Shown here in pieces: positions 6,844 to 13,439 of a stretch of 15,276 nucleotides of DNA. A model generated the notes under the pieces. The model searched no databases and was not told the origin of the DNA. It worked only from the letters and a program-made list of their open reading frames with translations. Both the position numbers and the translations under genes were made by a program. How positions within the stretch are numbered: position 1 is the stretch's first letter; each line of letters starts with the position of its first letter. The stretch lies in contig CANRMO010000036.1 of the NCBI GenBank assembly GCA_947631755.1, forward strand, positions 1 to 15,276, read 5' to 3'. This DNA comes from an uncultured Lachnospiraceae bacterium (GTDB taxonomy: Bacteria; Bacillota; Clostridia; Lachnospirales; Lachnospiraceae).

Positions 6844-9800
6844 TCTTCAGGGCATAAGATTTCTTCTTTACCCTGACGGCCTTTACGTTGGTGAACTTCG
6901 TGTTGTTCTTTCCGACGATATGGCCGGTAATGGTCTTTCCTAAGGTTACCTTTTTACCGTTTACCAGCTTATAAGCGAGGACATAGACCTTGTAATTTTT
7001 CTTCAGGTTTAATGCTTTTCCGTTTACCATCTTTACCGTTACCTTTGTTGTCTTGCCGCTCTTTATTGCAGTAATGGATTTTGATGTAAACTTCATTCCG
7101 CAGTACTGAACATATACGTCATAGCCGTCTGCCCCTGCTACCTTTCCCCATTCAATATTGATCTTTTTGCCGGTCTGGCTGACCTTCAGTTTCGCATTTA
7201 AGGACAATGCATTCTTTTCTGCGGTTTCTTTGGAGATCACGGTTTCTTCGGAGACCGCGTCTTCCCCCGGCACAGCCGAGGAATCTGTATTTTGGGGTTC
7301 GTTTGCTTTGTCAGGTGTGGCATCCCCTTGATCGGAAGATGGCCCTGGTGTCTCAGCCGGTGTCTCAGTCGGTGTCTCAGCCGGTGTCCCCGCAATATCC
7401 CGGTATACAAGTGCGTATGTGGAAAACTTATCTATTCTGAATGTTAAAAGATGTGTTGTTTCATCATAGCTCTCCACATCCAGTGTGTCAACCTTTCCAT
7501 CAAGGTTCCTCATGATCTGGTAAGTCCTTGTCACTGTGTCATCCGTTTTTCGGAGGCTTTCCGGAACCTCAAAGGTAATTTCGATCTCGGCTGTTGTTTC
7601 GGTTATTTCGGTCTTTTTGCCGCCGATCTGTTTCAACAACTGAACTTCAAGGAAGGTTCCCAATGTGTTTGCTCCCAGCTCTTTCTGGATCTCTGCCTTT
7701 ACAGATGTGTCGGCTGCCACGTTCACATCCCTCAGGCGGAGTATGATTTCTATATTTTCCCCGTTATTCAGCTGTTCTCTTTCCTTTTCAGTCAATGGTA
7801 CTTTGGTTATTACACCTGTTTTATCTGTAAGAGTGCCTTTACATTCATTTTCAGCATCTTCTTTTACGACAACCGTTCCGCTTCCACCGTCCCCGGTCTT
7901 CGGTATTTCTGCCGTTGTTACTTCTCCACAGGTGCAGGTTCCCTTCATTTCGCCCACGGCATCTGCCGTTGCCTCTTTTGTAATTACCCATGTGTAGACG
8001 TGCGGATGAGCAGAAGGTTCCGGGGCTGTCTTTGATATTACTAAGGATATCGGAGCCTCTGCCGATTCTTCATTTAAGATCAATGTAATCGTTCCGGTAA
8101 TACTTCCTTCTGCGTCTTCCGTCGCTTCCGTCTTGGTAAGGTCGCCCACCGTCGCGGTCACATCACTGATCCCCGCTTTACTTAACGCTTCGTCGATCAC
8201 ACTCTGGATACTCTGCTCGGTGGTGTCATTTCCCGCCTTGATTTCTGCCAGTGCGTTCTCTACGATCTTCTTTGCAGCTTCCACTCTTTCCGCATCCGAA
8301 TCCGCCACAGTAAGCTCTACCACACTACTTGTTACACTTCCTCTTTCATTCGTTATCACACACCGGTATTTGTATCCGTTATAGCTCTTATCTACTGCAG
8401 GAATGGTATAGGTGTCTGAAACTGCATTTGTAATATCGCTGAAACCACTTTCCCCGGTTCCATCTTTGTTGACCTGCCATTGGTAAGTAAAAGGTTCTGA
8501 CATTCCTGTTGCCGTGACAGAAAATGTTACTTCTTCGCCGTTCTTTACAGACTGATTCTCCGGCTGGCCGGTAATCTCCGGTGTTCCATCCGTGATATTA
8601 TTCTGATATGTACTCCATCCTTCTCCGCTCTTATAAGCATCTGCTTTTCCTGCCGGCACAAGGATTCCTTTTGTACCACCTGCAACACACGGGCAGCTTT
8701 CGAAAACGCTGCTGCCGCCAAGCGTCGGCGGCGTATCACTGAGCATTGTCACCTGCTCCAGGCTGCTGCAGCCCTGAAACGCACAATCCCCGATACCAGT
8801 CACGTTTTCTTGTATCTCTGCCATAGTTACCATATCTTTAAATGCAGACCTGTATCTTAGCCAGTCGCTCATACCTTCATCCGATTCGATCGTCAGCTTT
8901 CCATCAGCATCAAGCGTCCAGCCCGTGCTGACGATACTGTTCGTGTCAACATCCTCCGCAAGCTCCACAAGCTCCGAATTAACAATGTATCCAAAATTCT
9001 TCCATGCAACCTCACACAGATAGGTACCTGCCGCCGCTTTTGTAAGTGTATTTGTGATCTGACCCGAAACAGCCTCCTCTTTTGTGACACGTACCACCTT
9101 GTACGCCCCCTCTTTAAACGTTAAAGGTTGCATGCCTTCATTAGAATAAAAGGCAGCTGCATACATACCATCTCTTTCCATCGTACTTTTAAATCTGTTA
9201 TTACCGAGGGAAACCGCAGATACAAAATTTTGATTGTCTATATCATATATAGCAACCGATGCACCCGGATCCGGCGTTTCCGATATTGTGAAATAAAGCG
9301 TATCGCCTGCCTGTAGTGTAAATACCGTCATACCATACACCGTCATTGGCGCTCGATCTTGCGTCACATCCTGCTCCGCCGCCCGATACCACTGATAAGC
9401 AGCCTCCTCTGCAGGAACAGCATTGACAGAAATCTTCTCCTGTGTCGGCTCTTTCGTAATTCCCGCCATATTCACATAGTACTGACCATCTTTATATGTA
9501 AAATATTGGCCTCCCAGGTCACTTCCCAAAAGAAGCGAGGAATAATCTTTATCATCAAGGGATCTGATACGGTCAACTGGTTCGGATTGCCCTGCCAGCA
9601 TCACATAACTACCACAAGAAACCTTGATTTTCTCACTTGGGTCGGTATTCAGACCCTTCAAATCCAGATTAACAGTATAGTCCACATCCGTTTTGTTTCC
9701 CTCGAATTTGGGGCAGCCTGAAAGCTGTAGCACGTTGCCTGCTCCACCATCATCAGCGTAAACACCCATTTTCCCTACACTCTTTATTGTTCCGCCACAA

Positions 9801-10420
9801 ATCTCTGCTTTTATATCTGGGTTCAACAAAGAAATCACACTGTTAACATATGGTGAGTCCGCCGTACATTCCAAACAGCCTCCATACATAATAAAATGAC
9901 CGTTATCTGCCGGCACTAAAACAGGCTCGTTGGATGTAATGCTTCCTCCTGCCCCACAGTCACTCATACATAAGGTTCCGTTTCCGCCTATATGAAGACT
10001 GTCACCGACAAAGGACAGTGTTTTCCCATTCAAACATAAATTCACTCTCTTACCCGTCTGGGTAACCAGTGCTTCGGAAATCGTAATGTTATCGGCCAAA
10101 TAGTAATTACCCTCCGGAAGAACGTAAGCCTCTTCAAATTCGGTATCTGCGTTGATTGTTACCTCTGTACCATCTATATACAGCTTACCATTCTCGTCGC
10201 CCGTAAGCGGAATATACTCAAGAGCATCTTCATTCCCGCACTCCACCGACATATCGTGGGAGTGTGTAAGCCGGGCAGATCGATTCTCCCCCTGTCCCCC
10301 TGCCGCAAAAGCAGAAAACGGCAGACCGCCTAAAATCAACAGGGCAGAGCAAAACATGACCGCCCACATACACCACCGTCTCTTTACTGTCTCTTTTTTA
10401 CATTGACTCTTATTATCCAT
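6743..10420 (-). CDS. Giant secreted multidomain surface protein (beta-helix/LRR/Ig/Fn3), 3' frameshifted
   Basis: 1225 residues as read. The ATG at 10420 follows AAGGAGGT with a 6-7 nt gap. A signal peptide spans about 1-40 (hydrophobic WAVMFCSALLILGGLPFSAF, then AAGG). About 70-320 has repeated short strands such as CGGTIKSVGK and MYGGCLECTA, which suggests a right-handed beta-helix. About 500-545 holds a WTLDADGKLTI...GMSDW module, followed by one LRR_5 unit (GIGDCAFQGCSSLEQVTM). About 612-708 is Ig-like (PEITGQPENQSVKNGEEVTF...YQWQV...YRCVITN). About 806-838 has a HVYTWVITKEATADAVG...CTCGE motif common in clostridial surface proteins. A TPAETPTETPAE linker is at about 1009-1024, and about 1071-1176 is Fn3-like (WGKVAGADGYDVYVQ). 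After LKK at 1193 the frame is lost and the protein ends in 32 residues unlike the family. It is probably exposed on the wall, with an adhesive or glycan-binding role by inference. No catalytic domain was seen. Confidence 0.85.
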   Translation of the reverse strand: MDNKSQCKKETVKRRWCMWAVMFCSALLILGGLPFSAFAAGGQGENRSARLTHSHDMSVECGNEDALEYIPLTGDENGKLYIDGTEVTINADTEFEEAYVLPEGNYYLADNITISEALVTQTGKRVNLCLNGKTLSFVGDSLHIGGNGTLCMSDCGAGGSITSNEPVLVPADNGHFIMYGGCLECTADSPYVNSVISLLNPDIKAEICGGTIKSVGKMGVYADDGGAGNVLQLSGCPKFEGNKTDVDYTVNLDLKGLNTDPSEKIKVSCGSYVMLAGQSEPVDRIRSLDDKDYSSLLLGSDLGGQYFTYKDGQYYVNMAGITKEPTQEKISVNAVPAEEAAYQWYRAAEQDVTQDRAPMTVYGMTVFTLQAGDTLYFTISETPDPGASVAIYDIDNQNFVSAVSLGNNRFKSTMERDGMYAAAFYSNEGMQPLTFKEGAYKVVRVTKEEAVSGQITNTLTKAAAGTYLCEVAWKNFGYIVNSELVELAEDVDTNSIVSTGWTLDADGKLTIESDEGMSDWLRYRSAFKDMVTMAEIQENVTGIGDCAFQGCSSLEQVTMLSDTPPTLGGSSVFESCPCVAGGTKGILVPAGKADAYKSGEGWSTYQNNITDGTPEITGQPENQSVKNGEEVTFSVTATGMSEPFTYQWQVNKDGTGESGFSDITNAVSDTYTIPAVDKSYNGYKYRCVITNERGSVTSSVVELTVADSDAERVEAAKKIVENALAEIKAGNDTTEQSIQSVIDEALSKAGISDVTATVGDLTKTEATEDAEGSITGTITLILNEESAEAPISLVISKTAPEPSAHPHVYTWVITKEATADAVGEMKGTCTCGEVTTAEIPKTGDGGSGTVVVKEDAENECKGTLTDKTGVITKVPLTEKEREQLNNGENIEIILRLRDVNVAADTSVKAEIQKELGANTLGTFLEVQLLKQIGGKKTEITETTAEIEITFEVPESLRKTDDTVTRTYQIMRNLDGKVDTLDVESYDETTHLLTFRIDKFSTYALVYRDIAGTPAETPTETPAETPGPSSDQGDATPDKANEPQNTDSSAVPGEDAVSEETVISKETAEKNALSLNAKLKVSQTGKKINIEWGKVAGADGYDVYVQYCGMKFTSKSITAIKSGKTTKVTVKMVNGKALNLKKNYKVYVLAYKLVNGKKVTLGKTITGHIVGKNNTKFTNVKAVRVKKKSYALKKDRDDQGKHRTGKQKEEAAYQCACKAVPLRDQQ
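7347..7394 (-). repeat. 12-bp tandem repeats encoding a TPAE/TPTE linker
   Basis: Plus-strand units GGTGTCTCAGCC, GGTGTCTCAGTC, GGTGTCTCAGCC and a diverged fourth encode T-E-T-P-A-E-T-P steps between the beta-rich region and the Fn3-like domain. Each unit is four codons, so copy-number change keeps the frame. Confidence 0.8.
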
Positions 10421-10491
10421 TTGTATACCTCCTTACCGGAAACAAAGTTGAAGGCACTGCTTCGTCACTCCTGTTTCCTTTTTGTAAATAT

Positions 10492-10497
10492 ATTATA
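10492..10497 (-). promoter_or_regulatory. Probable -10 element of the frameshifted surface-protein gene
   Basis: A perfect TATAAT on the minus strand, 72 bp upstream of the ATG. No good -35 is found at 16-18 bp; the hexamers there are like ATATTC. The promoter may therefore need an activator. The repeats further upstream are candidates for its binding site. Confidence 0.5.
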
Positions 10498-10600
10498 GTT
10501 TTGAGTCGTATCCTGAATATATCAAAATCAAAAGAAAATATCTACCCATCTGGTACAACCCGCACTTTTGGGGGTACAGATTGCGCTTTCCTTCCAAATT

Positions 10601-10659
10601 TTTCAATTAACATTTCAATTGAGGTTGCAATTGAGGTTTGTAAAAGTGGACAATTGAGG
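10601..10659. repeat. Phased 12-bp repeats with a CAATTGAGG core
   Basis: Units TTTCAATTAACA (10601-10612), TTTCAATTGAGG (10613-10624) and TTGCAATTGAGG (10625-10636) are contiguous at a 12-bp period. After an 11-bp diverged gap comes GGACAATTGAGG (10648-10659). The nine-base core CAATTGAGG is thus present three times exactly and once degenerately. They lie upstream of a promoter with no -35 box, which suggests cooperative regulator binding. The regulator is unknown. Confidence 0.7.
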
Positions 10660-10702
10660 AGACAAAAAGAAAGCGTGGCAACACAACAGCAATGTAATCA
10701 AA

Positions 10703-10723
10703 ATTTCCGGCATATTTCCGGCA
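10703..10723. repeat. Direct repeat ATTTCCGGCA, 11-bp period
   Basis: Two identical 10-bp copies (10703-10712 and 10714-10723) separated by one base, so they recur on one face of the helix. They lie between the terminator and the CAATTGAGG array. Function is unknown; they could be part of the same regulatory region. Confidence 0.6.
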
Positions 10724-10784
10724 GACAGAAAGAATACTGGTATGCGAATACTCCTCCTTTTTTGTACAGTTTTTTCCCAAAAAC

Positions 10785-10807
10785 AAAAAAGAGTGCAAAA
10801 AGCACTC
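10785..10807 (-). terminator. Intrinsic terminator after the FliD-like gene
   Basis: Stem GAGTGC/GCACTC (10791-10796 with 10802-10807) with a 5-nt loop is followed on the minus strand by TTTTTTGTTTTT. The plus strand also ends in a T run (10810-10815), so it could work both ways. No plus-strand gene needs it. Confidence 0.8.
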
Positions 10808-10913
10808 CGTTTTTTGGTACTTTTCGCACTACATTTTAACATTTACCGAAAATAATGGTGTAGGTAGTAAACTATTTTCCTGCTTTCACGCCTTATATTT
10901 CCTTATATTTTTG

Positions 10914-11555
10914 TTACTGCATACTGTCAAAGATACTGTGAGTGCTGGGACGTTCCTCATAAGTCCCTTTTTTGCCATAAGTACCAGTAGTATCCGTGGA
11001 TGCACCACTGCCCGCCAGCGCAATCTCAAACAATTTCTGCTGCATCTTCCCCACCACAGAATCATTTCCCACGAAAACTTTCCGCTGATCAGCCAGATCG
11101 GAAGCTTTCATTTTTTCTCCGTCCATGGACAAGAACCCGTCTTCATCTATGTAGATGCCCACATGGCCAAGCTGTTCCTCACAGGACTCCACAAGCCCCA
11201 TGAGATAAGCAGTGTTGCGCGCTACCGCCTCGCTCTCATCGCTGCTTCCGGCCTTTAAGAGCTCATTATAAGCAGATATGAATGTACCAGCTGCCGCAGC
11301 CGCCTGTTCCGGCGCTCCGTCCTCTTTTCTGTGAAACAGCGACTCGTTCCCCCGCTTATTCAGTGCAGTACACGCCTGGTAGAGAGAATCCACACATTTT
11401 TCCGTATCTGTTTTCTCCTCCTCATCCGAGGCCCCCATCAACTGTGAGAGGGAAACTTCCCCCTTGCGGTATCCTTTCTTCAGCGACTGAAGCCGCTGAT
11501 ACTTTTCGTAATTGGCCTCTGAGCCAAACATATTTGTATCCAGTGAATGAATCAT
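10914..11555 (-). CDS. Small protein resembling the C-terminal part of flagellar cap protein FliD
   Basis: 213 residues, ATG at 11555 with GGAGGAGA about 7 nt upstream. It has no signal peptide or membrane segment. Residues about 87-175 (TFISAYNELLKAGSSDESEA, then a long helix, then LGHVGIYIDEDGFLSMDGEK, then a KVFVGN stretch) follow the pattern of the FliD C-terminal region. That pattern is an F...YN start, a helical stretch, then GI...dG.L..D..k.k, and a final F region. The N-terminal 60 residues are polar and unfamiliar, and the C-terminal 25 are glycine/threonine rich and probably flexible. FliD itself is usually 450 residues or more, so this is a stand-alone partial homologue or a look-alike. 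A SigD-like sequence lies about 116 bp upstream, which would fit a flagellar link. No other flagellar gene is in view. It may instead be cotranscribed with the nuclease gene 154 bp upstream. Confidence 0.6.
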   Translation of the reverse strand: MIHSLDTNMFGSEANYEKYQRLQSLKKGYRKGEVSLSQLMGASDEEEKTDTEKCVDSLYQACTALNKRGNESLFHRKEDGAPEQAAAAAGTFISAYNELLKAGSSDESEAVARNTAYLMGLVESCEEQLGHVGIYIDEDGFLSMDGEKMKASDLADQRKVFVGNDSVVGKMQQKLFEIALAGSGASTDTTGTYGKKGTYEERPSTHSIFDSMQ

Positions 11556-11670
11556 GTCAATCTCTCCTCCGTCTCATCATTGTTTTCTCCCGCCCATTTT
11601 TTATAGCGCCGGGCTGTTGCAAATAATCATTCTGGCTCTTTGCACCTGCCAGTATGATCCACTGTATTAT

Positions 11671-11695
11671 ATATCGGCAAAAATCATATATTTTA
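11671..11695 (-). promoter_or_regulatory. Possible flagellar sigma (SigD/sigma-28) promoter
   Basis: On the minus strand, TAAA (11692-11695) precedes GCCGATAT (11671-11678), an exact match to the Bacillus SigD -10. The spacer is 13 bp, shorter than the usual 14-16. An overlapping TATAAT (11669-11674) could serve sigma-A instead. It lies in front of the FliD-like gene. Confidence 0.45.
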
Positions 11696-11709
11696 TAGCC
11701 CCGCATATT

Positions 11710-12600
11710 TTATACAAACTTTTGGACATCATCGGCTGACAGATTATATGTCTTCTCAAGGGCATCGCATATCTCCTCGTCACTGCGGCCTAATTCACGG
11801 AGAGTATTGACAGTGCCTATGATAATCCCCTCTTCCTTTCCCTGTTTCCGTCCCTCTTCCCAACAGGTCCTTTCATGCAGTTCTTCATCATATTCGGTCA
11901 GAAACATAGCTTTCACCTCGCTTCGATGTTTTTTCATAAATTCCCCCAGACATTCCCACTCAAAGGCAGCTTTAACCGCCTCATCCACCGCCTGTTCCAC
12001 CGACATTCCCGTTTTATAATTCTCCCTCGCCCGCGCGACAAAGTCCGAATACTCCCTTAAGGGCCTGCACTTTGCCATCAAATCTCTGTTATAACCCCTG
12101 TTGATATTTAACATCGTGGCTGTCCACTCATAGCCTTCTGCCTTTTCCATAAAAGCATCCGACAATCTCAATTCTGTCCGCTCCCCGCATTCCCTTTGCC
12201 CGTTGTAAAACACAACATATCTTGGCACCGGAATTTTTACCAATTTCGTCCCATATAGATCCAGGCCATTTTCTGCTATATACTGCTCATACATCCTGGC
12301 AAAATAGGAAAAACCGCGCAGAGGTATATTCGGGTTATAAGTGCTCTGATGCTCGAACAAGTTCATATCCGAAGCCAGTATAAAGGACACGTCATTTTTC
12401 ATACCCATATAGATCACATCATCCAGGGTCGTAACCCTGATCTCATCCGCATTTTTGTATTCTGACCCCCGCAGCGCATTGTACAGTGACAGTATGTACT
12501 CTCTGTTTTCCGCCGCACCAAAGATAAACCGAAATAGACGGTCTTTGTATTCCCTGTTTACAGCAATTTCCCCTTGTGCCGTTCTACTCCTCCCCTTCAT
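11710..12600 (-). CDS. Rpn-family recombination-promoting nuclease / PD-(D/E)XK nuclease
   Basis: 296 residues from the ATG at 12600, which follows AGGAGGAAAAGG. An upstream in-frame start at 12675 would add 25 residues but crosses the promoter and ribosome binding site. The N-terminal part (NREYKDRLFRFIFGAAENRE, then SLYNALRGSEY) is the family signature. The core is MKNDVSFILASDMNLFEHQS, giving probable catalytic Asp70, Glu83 and Gln85 in the D...E-X-Q variant of the PD-(D/E)XK fold. It is followed by SYFARMYEQYI and the conserved VVFYNGQ. The tail WEEGRKQGKEEGIIIGTV is the charged helical end usual in the family. Rpn proteins in E. coli are DNA endonucleases that raise RecA-independent recombination, and they often occur in many scattered copies in Clostridia. 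No transposon ends or partner gene were seen here. Confidence 0.88.
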   Translation of the reverse strand: MKGRSRTAQGEIAVNREYKDRLFRFIFGAAENREYILSLYNALRGSEYKNADEIRVTTLDDVIYMGMKNDVSFILASDMNLFEHQSTYNPNIPLRGFSYFARMYEQYIAENGLDLYGTKLVKIPVPRYVVFYNGQRECGERTELRLSDAFMEKAEGYEWTATMLNINRGYNRDLMAKCRPLREYSDFVARARENYKTGMSVEQAVDEAVKAAFEWECLGEFMKKHRSEVKAMFLTEYDEELHERTCWEEGRKQGKEEGIIIGTVNTLRELGRSDEEICDALEKTYNLSADDVQKFV

Positions 12601-12646
12601 CCTTTTCCTCCTATTATAATAAACTTTATCACCAGTTACAACAATA

Positions 12647-12675
12647 ATTTTAAAGGATTTCAAAGAAGAACGCAA
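12647..12675 (-). promoter_or_regulatory. Sigma-A promoter of the Rpn nuclease gene
   Basis: TTGCGT (12670-12675), 17 bp, TAAAAT (12647-12652) on the minus strand. The start near 12640 leaves a 40-nt leader that contains the AGGAGG site. Moderate match to consensus. Confidence 0.55.
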
Positions 12676-12736
12676 TTGTTGTATAGACGGATTTTACTGC
12701 CGTTCAGACGAAAAAAGTTAACATTAAAAAGATAAA

Positions 12737-12756
12737 GCGCCGTGAACAAACGGTGC
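12737..12756 (-). terminator. Possible second, weak terminator hairpin
   Basis: GCGCCGT (12737-12743) pairs with ACGGTGC (12750-12756) with one G-U-type mismatch and a 6-nt loop. It is followed on the minus strand by TTTATCTTTTT. It lies 54 bp beyond the main hsp20 terminator and would act as a back-up. Confidence 0.4.
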
Positions 12757-12803
12757 CTTCGCAACGGAACTTTTTATTCAGCCCCGAGCGTCACGCTCCG
12801 CGC

Positions 12804-12830
12804 AAAAAAGGCGCGGCCAGCTGCCGCGCC
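12804..12830 (-). terminator. Intrinsic terminator of the hsp20 gene
   Basis: A perfect 8-bp GC stem (GGCGCGGC, 12810-12817, with 12823-12830) and a 5-nt loop, followed on the minus strand by TTTTTT (12804-12809). It starts 17 bp after the hsp20 stop. Confidence 0.92.
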
Positions 12831-12847
12831 CTTCCCGGTTCACTCCA

Positions 12848-13291
12848 TCACCCCTCAATGGTGATATACTTATTTTCCTCTATAACAGGTTTCGTCTCCT
12901 TTTTCGGAACCTGGAGCATCAGGATACCATTCTCAAATTTCGCTTTAATATCCTCTTCTGTCACCGCATCCCCCACATAGAAACTCCGGCTGCAGGAGCC
13001 ATAGTAGCGCTCACGGCGGATATATTTTCCGTCTTTGTCCTTCTCATCTTTATCCGTCTTTGTCTGTGCATTTACTGTCAGGTAACCATCTTTAAGCTGT
13101 GCACTCACATCCTCTTTTCTGTAGCCCGGCAGATCAATGTCCAGTTCATAACCTGTCTCGGTCTCTCTTATATCCGTCTTCATAGCAGAAGATGTCGGAG
13201 CGGAATAACGGGCCAGGCTTCCCATCGGATTTGTAAATCCATCAAAGAAATCATCAAAAAGATTGTCTCCAAAAATACTCGGTAACATCAT
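12848..13291 (-). CDS. Small heat-shock protein of the Hsp20/alpha-crystallin family
   Basis: 147 residues, normal for bacterial Hsp20. The first of two adjacent ATGs (13289-13291) is best placed, 8 nt after GGAGG. A short, phenylalanine-rich N-terminal arm (MLPSIFGDNLFDDFFDGF) precedes the alpha-crystallin domain (about 36-138). That domain has YELDIDLPGYRKEDVSAQLK and, near its end, AKFENGILMLQVPKKE, the conserved A..ENGvL.l..PK motif. The C-terminal KYITI fits the I-X-I motif that docks on neighbouring dimers. These proteins are ATP-independent holdases that keep heat- or stress-damaged proteins soluble in the cytosol. It stands alone between a CIRCE-controlled promoter and a strong terminator. 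Function is well supported by sequence. Confidence 0.95.
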   Translation of the reverse strand: MMLPSIFGDNLFDDFFDGFTNPMGSLARYSAPTSSAMKTDIRETETGYELDIDLPGYRKEDVSAQLKDGYLTVNAQTKTDKDEKDKDGKYIRRERYYGSCSRSFYVGDAVTEEDIKAKFENGILMLQVPKKETKPVIEENKYITIEG

Positions 13292-13345
13292 AAGTCATTC
13301 CTCCAATCAAATGTTTTACTAACATTGTTTCCAGGTTCTGATTAT

Positions 13346-13374
13346 GTTATACCACTTGTTAGCACTCTTGTCAA
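13346..13374 (-). promoter_or_regulatory. Sigma-A promoter of hsp20, overlapping CIRCE
   Basis: TTGACA (13369-13374), 17-bp spacer, TATAAC (13346-13351) on the minus strand. The -35 and half the spacer lie inside the CIRCE element, so a bound repressor would block RNA polymerase. Confidence 0.9.
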
Positions 13375-13385
13375 GTGAGTGCTAA
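13359..13385. promoter_or_regulatory. CIRCE operator (HrcA binding site)
   Basis: TTAGCACTC, nine bases, GAGTGCTAA: a perfect match to the CIRCE consensus. CIRCE is bound by the heat-shock repressor HrcA, normally in front of groESL and dnaK operons. Here it controls hsp20. The hrcA gene is not in the window. Confidence 0.97.
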
Positions 13386-13439
13386 CAATTTTTTTGAATT
13401 TTTTTCTTTTCCCCACTCTGACCGGAAAATCCCCCCTGT

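Larger units (their letters stand above)
10421..10913. other. 493-bp gene-free regulatory stretch
   Basis: No credible gene was found here. Reading on the minus strand from the right, it holds a tandem CCTTATATTT pair on the plus strand (10891-10910) and a terminator at 10791-10807. Then come two 10-bp direct repeats (10703-10723), the phased CAATTGAGG repeats (10601-10659), a -10 element (10492-10497) and a leader with an inverted repeat (10438-10478). Apparent small ORFs read through the terminator hairpin and lack ribosome binding sites. The AT-rich character fits a long promoter region for the surface-protein gene. Confidence 0.6.

Noticed and set aside
7451..8035. 194-codon open frame on the plus strand
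   Set aside because: It lies wholly opposite a well-supported minus-strand gene with recognisable domains, has cysteine-rich low-complexity translation and no ribosome binding site.
10501..10839. 112-codon plus-strand frame and overlapping minus-strand frames in the intergenic stretch
   Set aside because: They read through the terminator hairpin, have weak starts without ribosome binding sites and resemble no family.
11710..12600. Rpn gene as a transposase within a mobile element
   Set aside because: Older annotations call this family a putative transposase. No terminal inverted repeats, target duplications or accessory transposition genes are visible around it.
12614..12642. TTGTAA-17-TATAAT promoter-like sequence just before the nuclease gene
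   Set aside because: Transcription would start within or after the AGGAGG site, leaving no usable leader. The match at 12647-12675 is better placed.
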